Origin: Chryseobacterium gleum
GTDB lineage: Bacteria; Bacteroidota; Bacteroidia; Flavobacteriales_D; Crocinitomicaceae
DNA: 5,862 nt
Direction of reading: 5' to 3'
NCBI GenBank assembly: GCA_943326315.2
Contig: CALPSU020000172.1
Location: 1-5,862 of the forward strand
A program made the translations under genes and the position numbers. The first letter of the stretch is position 1, and the number at the start of each line of letters is the position of its first letter. Shown one piece after another: positions 5,023-5,862 of the stretch. A model generated the notes under the pieces. The model saw nothing but the letters and a program-made list of their open reading frames with translations. It ran no database searches and was not told where the DNA came from.

Positions 5023-5862
5023 CTACTTCTTAGTCACATTATATATTTTATGCCAATCTTCATGAGATAAATTAATATCACTTGCTGTTGCAGCATTTTT
5101 GATTCGTTCTTTGTTCAAACTTCCAATAATTGGCAAAGCACCTAATTTATGAATCCAAGCAACTGCTAATTGTTCGATATTTGAATTGTATTTTACAGCT
5201 AATTCGTCCAAAACTTTTCTAATCGATACAGCTTCCTCGTCCGTACCATTTAAAATTCTTCCATCTGCTAATGGAGCCCAAGCCATTGGTTTAGCATATT
5301 GTTCTTTTACAAAATCTAATCGTCCATCGTGAATTGCTTCTGTATGGAAAAGATTAAATTCGAAATGATTTGTAACGATATCCAAAGAAAAATTCGACAA
5401 CTGTTTATGTTGAAAAACGTTAAAACCTGAAAGTCCGATATGTTTTACTTTCCCCTTAAATACTAAAGTAGTTAGAGCTGAAACTACTTCTTCTGATTTC
5501 ATCAAAGGATCAAACTCGTTTAATAAAAAAACATCAATATAATCTGTTTTCAATTTCTTTAAAGAATCGTCAACACTATTATTGATATACTTTTCTGTTA
5601 ATTGATTGTAAACAACTTTACCGGTTCCGGATTCATAAGATTTAAAACCACATTTTGAAAATAAAACGATATCTTCTCTTTTAATTGATTTGTTCTCTAA
5701 TACTTTTCCAAATAATTCCTCTGTTTGTCCTAAACCATAAGAATTTGATAAATCAAACGAATTAATCCCTAATTCTAAACAATAGTTTGTAATTTCTTCA
5801 ATATTTGAAACAGATAAATCCTTTGCTTCAATCCATCTCCAAAAACTATATATTGAATCCGA
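5023..5862 (-). CDS. Aldo/keto reductase, YdhF-like, 5' end outside window
   Basis: The frame is open from the window edge to a TAG stop, giving 279 visible residues. E. coli YdhF is about 298, so roughly 10-20 N-terminal residues are missing. A TTG-initiated start near 5553 would be spurious, because the coding frame continues upstream with clear family sequence. The family folds as a TIM barrel and reduces carbonyls with NADPH in the cytoplasm. Seen in visible numbering: the early FWRW motif (7-10), FDLSNSYG with Asp37 and Tyr42, SKCGF with Lys70, the FDPLM block (117-121), GKVKHIGLSGF (137-147), PMAWAPLADGR, and the cofactor-binding PIIGS...R near the C-terminus. Three of the four catalytic tetrad residues are present. 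The usual His (YdhF IHRPD) is Asn115. The usual SN is Ser145-Gly146 and the usual TNQ is TNH166. Substrate is unknown. It lies 64 bp upstream of cysH on the same strand, but a role in sulfur metabolism is not implied. Confidence 0.9.
   Translation of the reverse strand, partial: SDSIYSFWRWIEAKDLSVSNIEEITNYCLELGINSFDLSNSYGLGQTEELFGKVLENKSIKREDIVLFSKCGFKSYESGTGKVVYNQLTEKYINNSVDDSLKKLKTDYIDVFLLNEFDPLMKSEEVVSALTTLVFKGKVKHIGLSGFNVFQHKQLSNFSLDIVTNHFEFNLFHTEAIHDGRLDFVKEQYAKPMAWAPLADGRILNGTDEEAVSIRKVLDELAVKYNSNIEQLAVAWIHKLGALPIIGSLNKERIKNAATASDINLSHEDWHKIYNVTKK

Overview
The window is AT-rich chromosomal DNA that reads as a member of the Bacteroidota, most likely Flavobacteriia. Evidence for this is the base composition, the lack of strong Shine-Dalgarno sites, a CysN of about 414 residues beginning with the short MDLLRFFTAG form, and intergenic TTAG/CTAA heptamer strings. 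Genus cannot be fixed from this sequence alone. Every supported gene is on the minus strand, so the biological reading order runs from 5862 down to 1.

In that order: a 5'-truncated YdhF-like aldo/keto reductase (5862-5023); a 64-bp spacer of 7-bp-period repeats; cysH, an iron-sulfur APS reductase (4958-4272); a 129-bp spacer with a palindrome, a tandem 9-bp duplication and a hairpin; cysD (4142-3222); a 129-bp spacer with two oppositely oriented heptamer arrays; cysN (3092-1848); a 42-bp spacer with a small hairpin; cysE, serine acetyltransferase (1805-1005); cysM, O-acetylserine sulfhydrylase B (1001-120); and a 119-bp tail holding a REP-like repeat.

The five cys genes are a nearly complete assimilatory path from sulfate to cysteine. 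CysD and CysN activate sulfate to APS with ATP and GTP. CysH, which carries the CC...CxxC cluster motif of APS reductases, reduces APS to sulfite, so no APS kinase (CysC) is needed and none is present. CysE makes O-acetylserine and CysM adds sulfide to it. Sulfite reductase (CysIJ or Sir) and a sulfate transporter are missing from this window and must be elsewhere.

I found no new multi-gene system. The genes are ordinary. The unusual content is in the spacers: phased TTAGnnn/CTAAnnn heptamer arrays that abut gene ends and put stop codons in several or all frames, an imperfect long palindrome with a perfect 16-bp core, and a two-copy REP-like motif after cysM. The aldo/keto reductase is also atypical, with replacements at the catalytic His and at two nicotinamide-contact positions.
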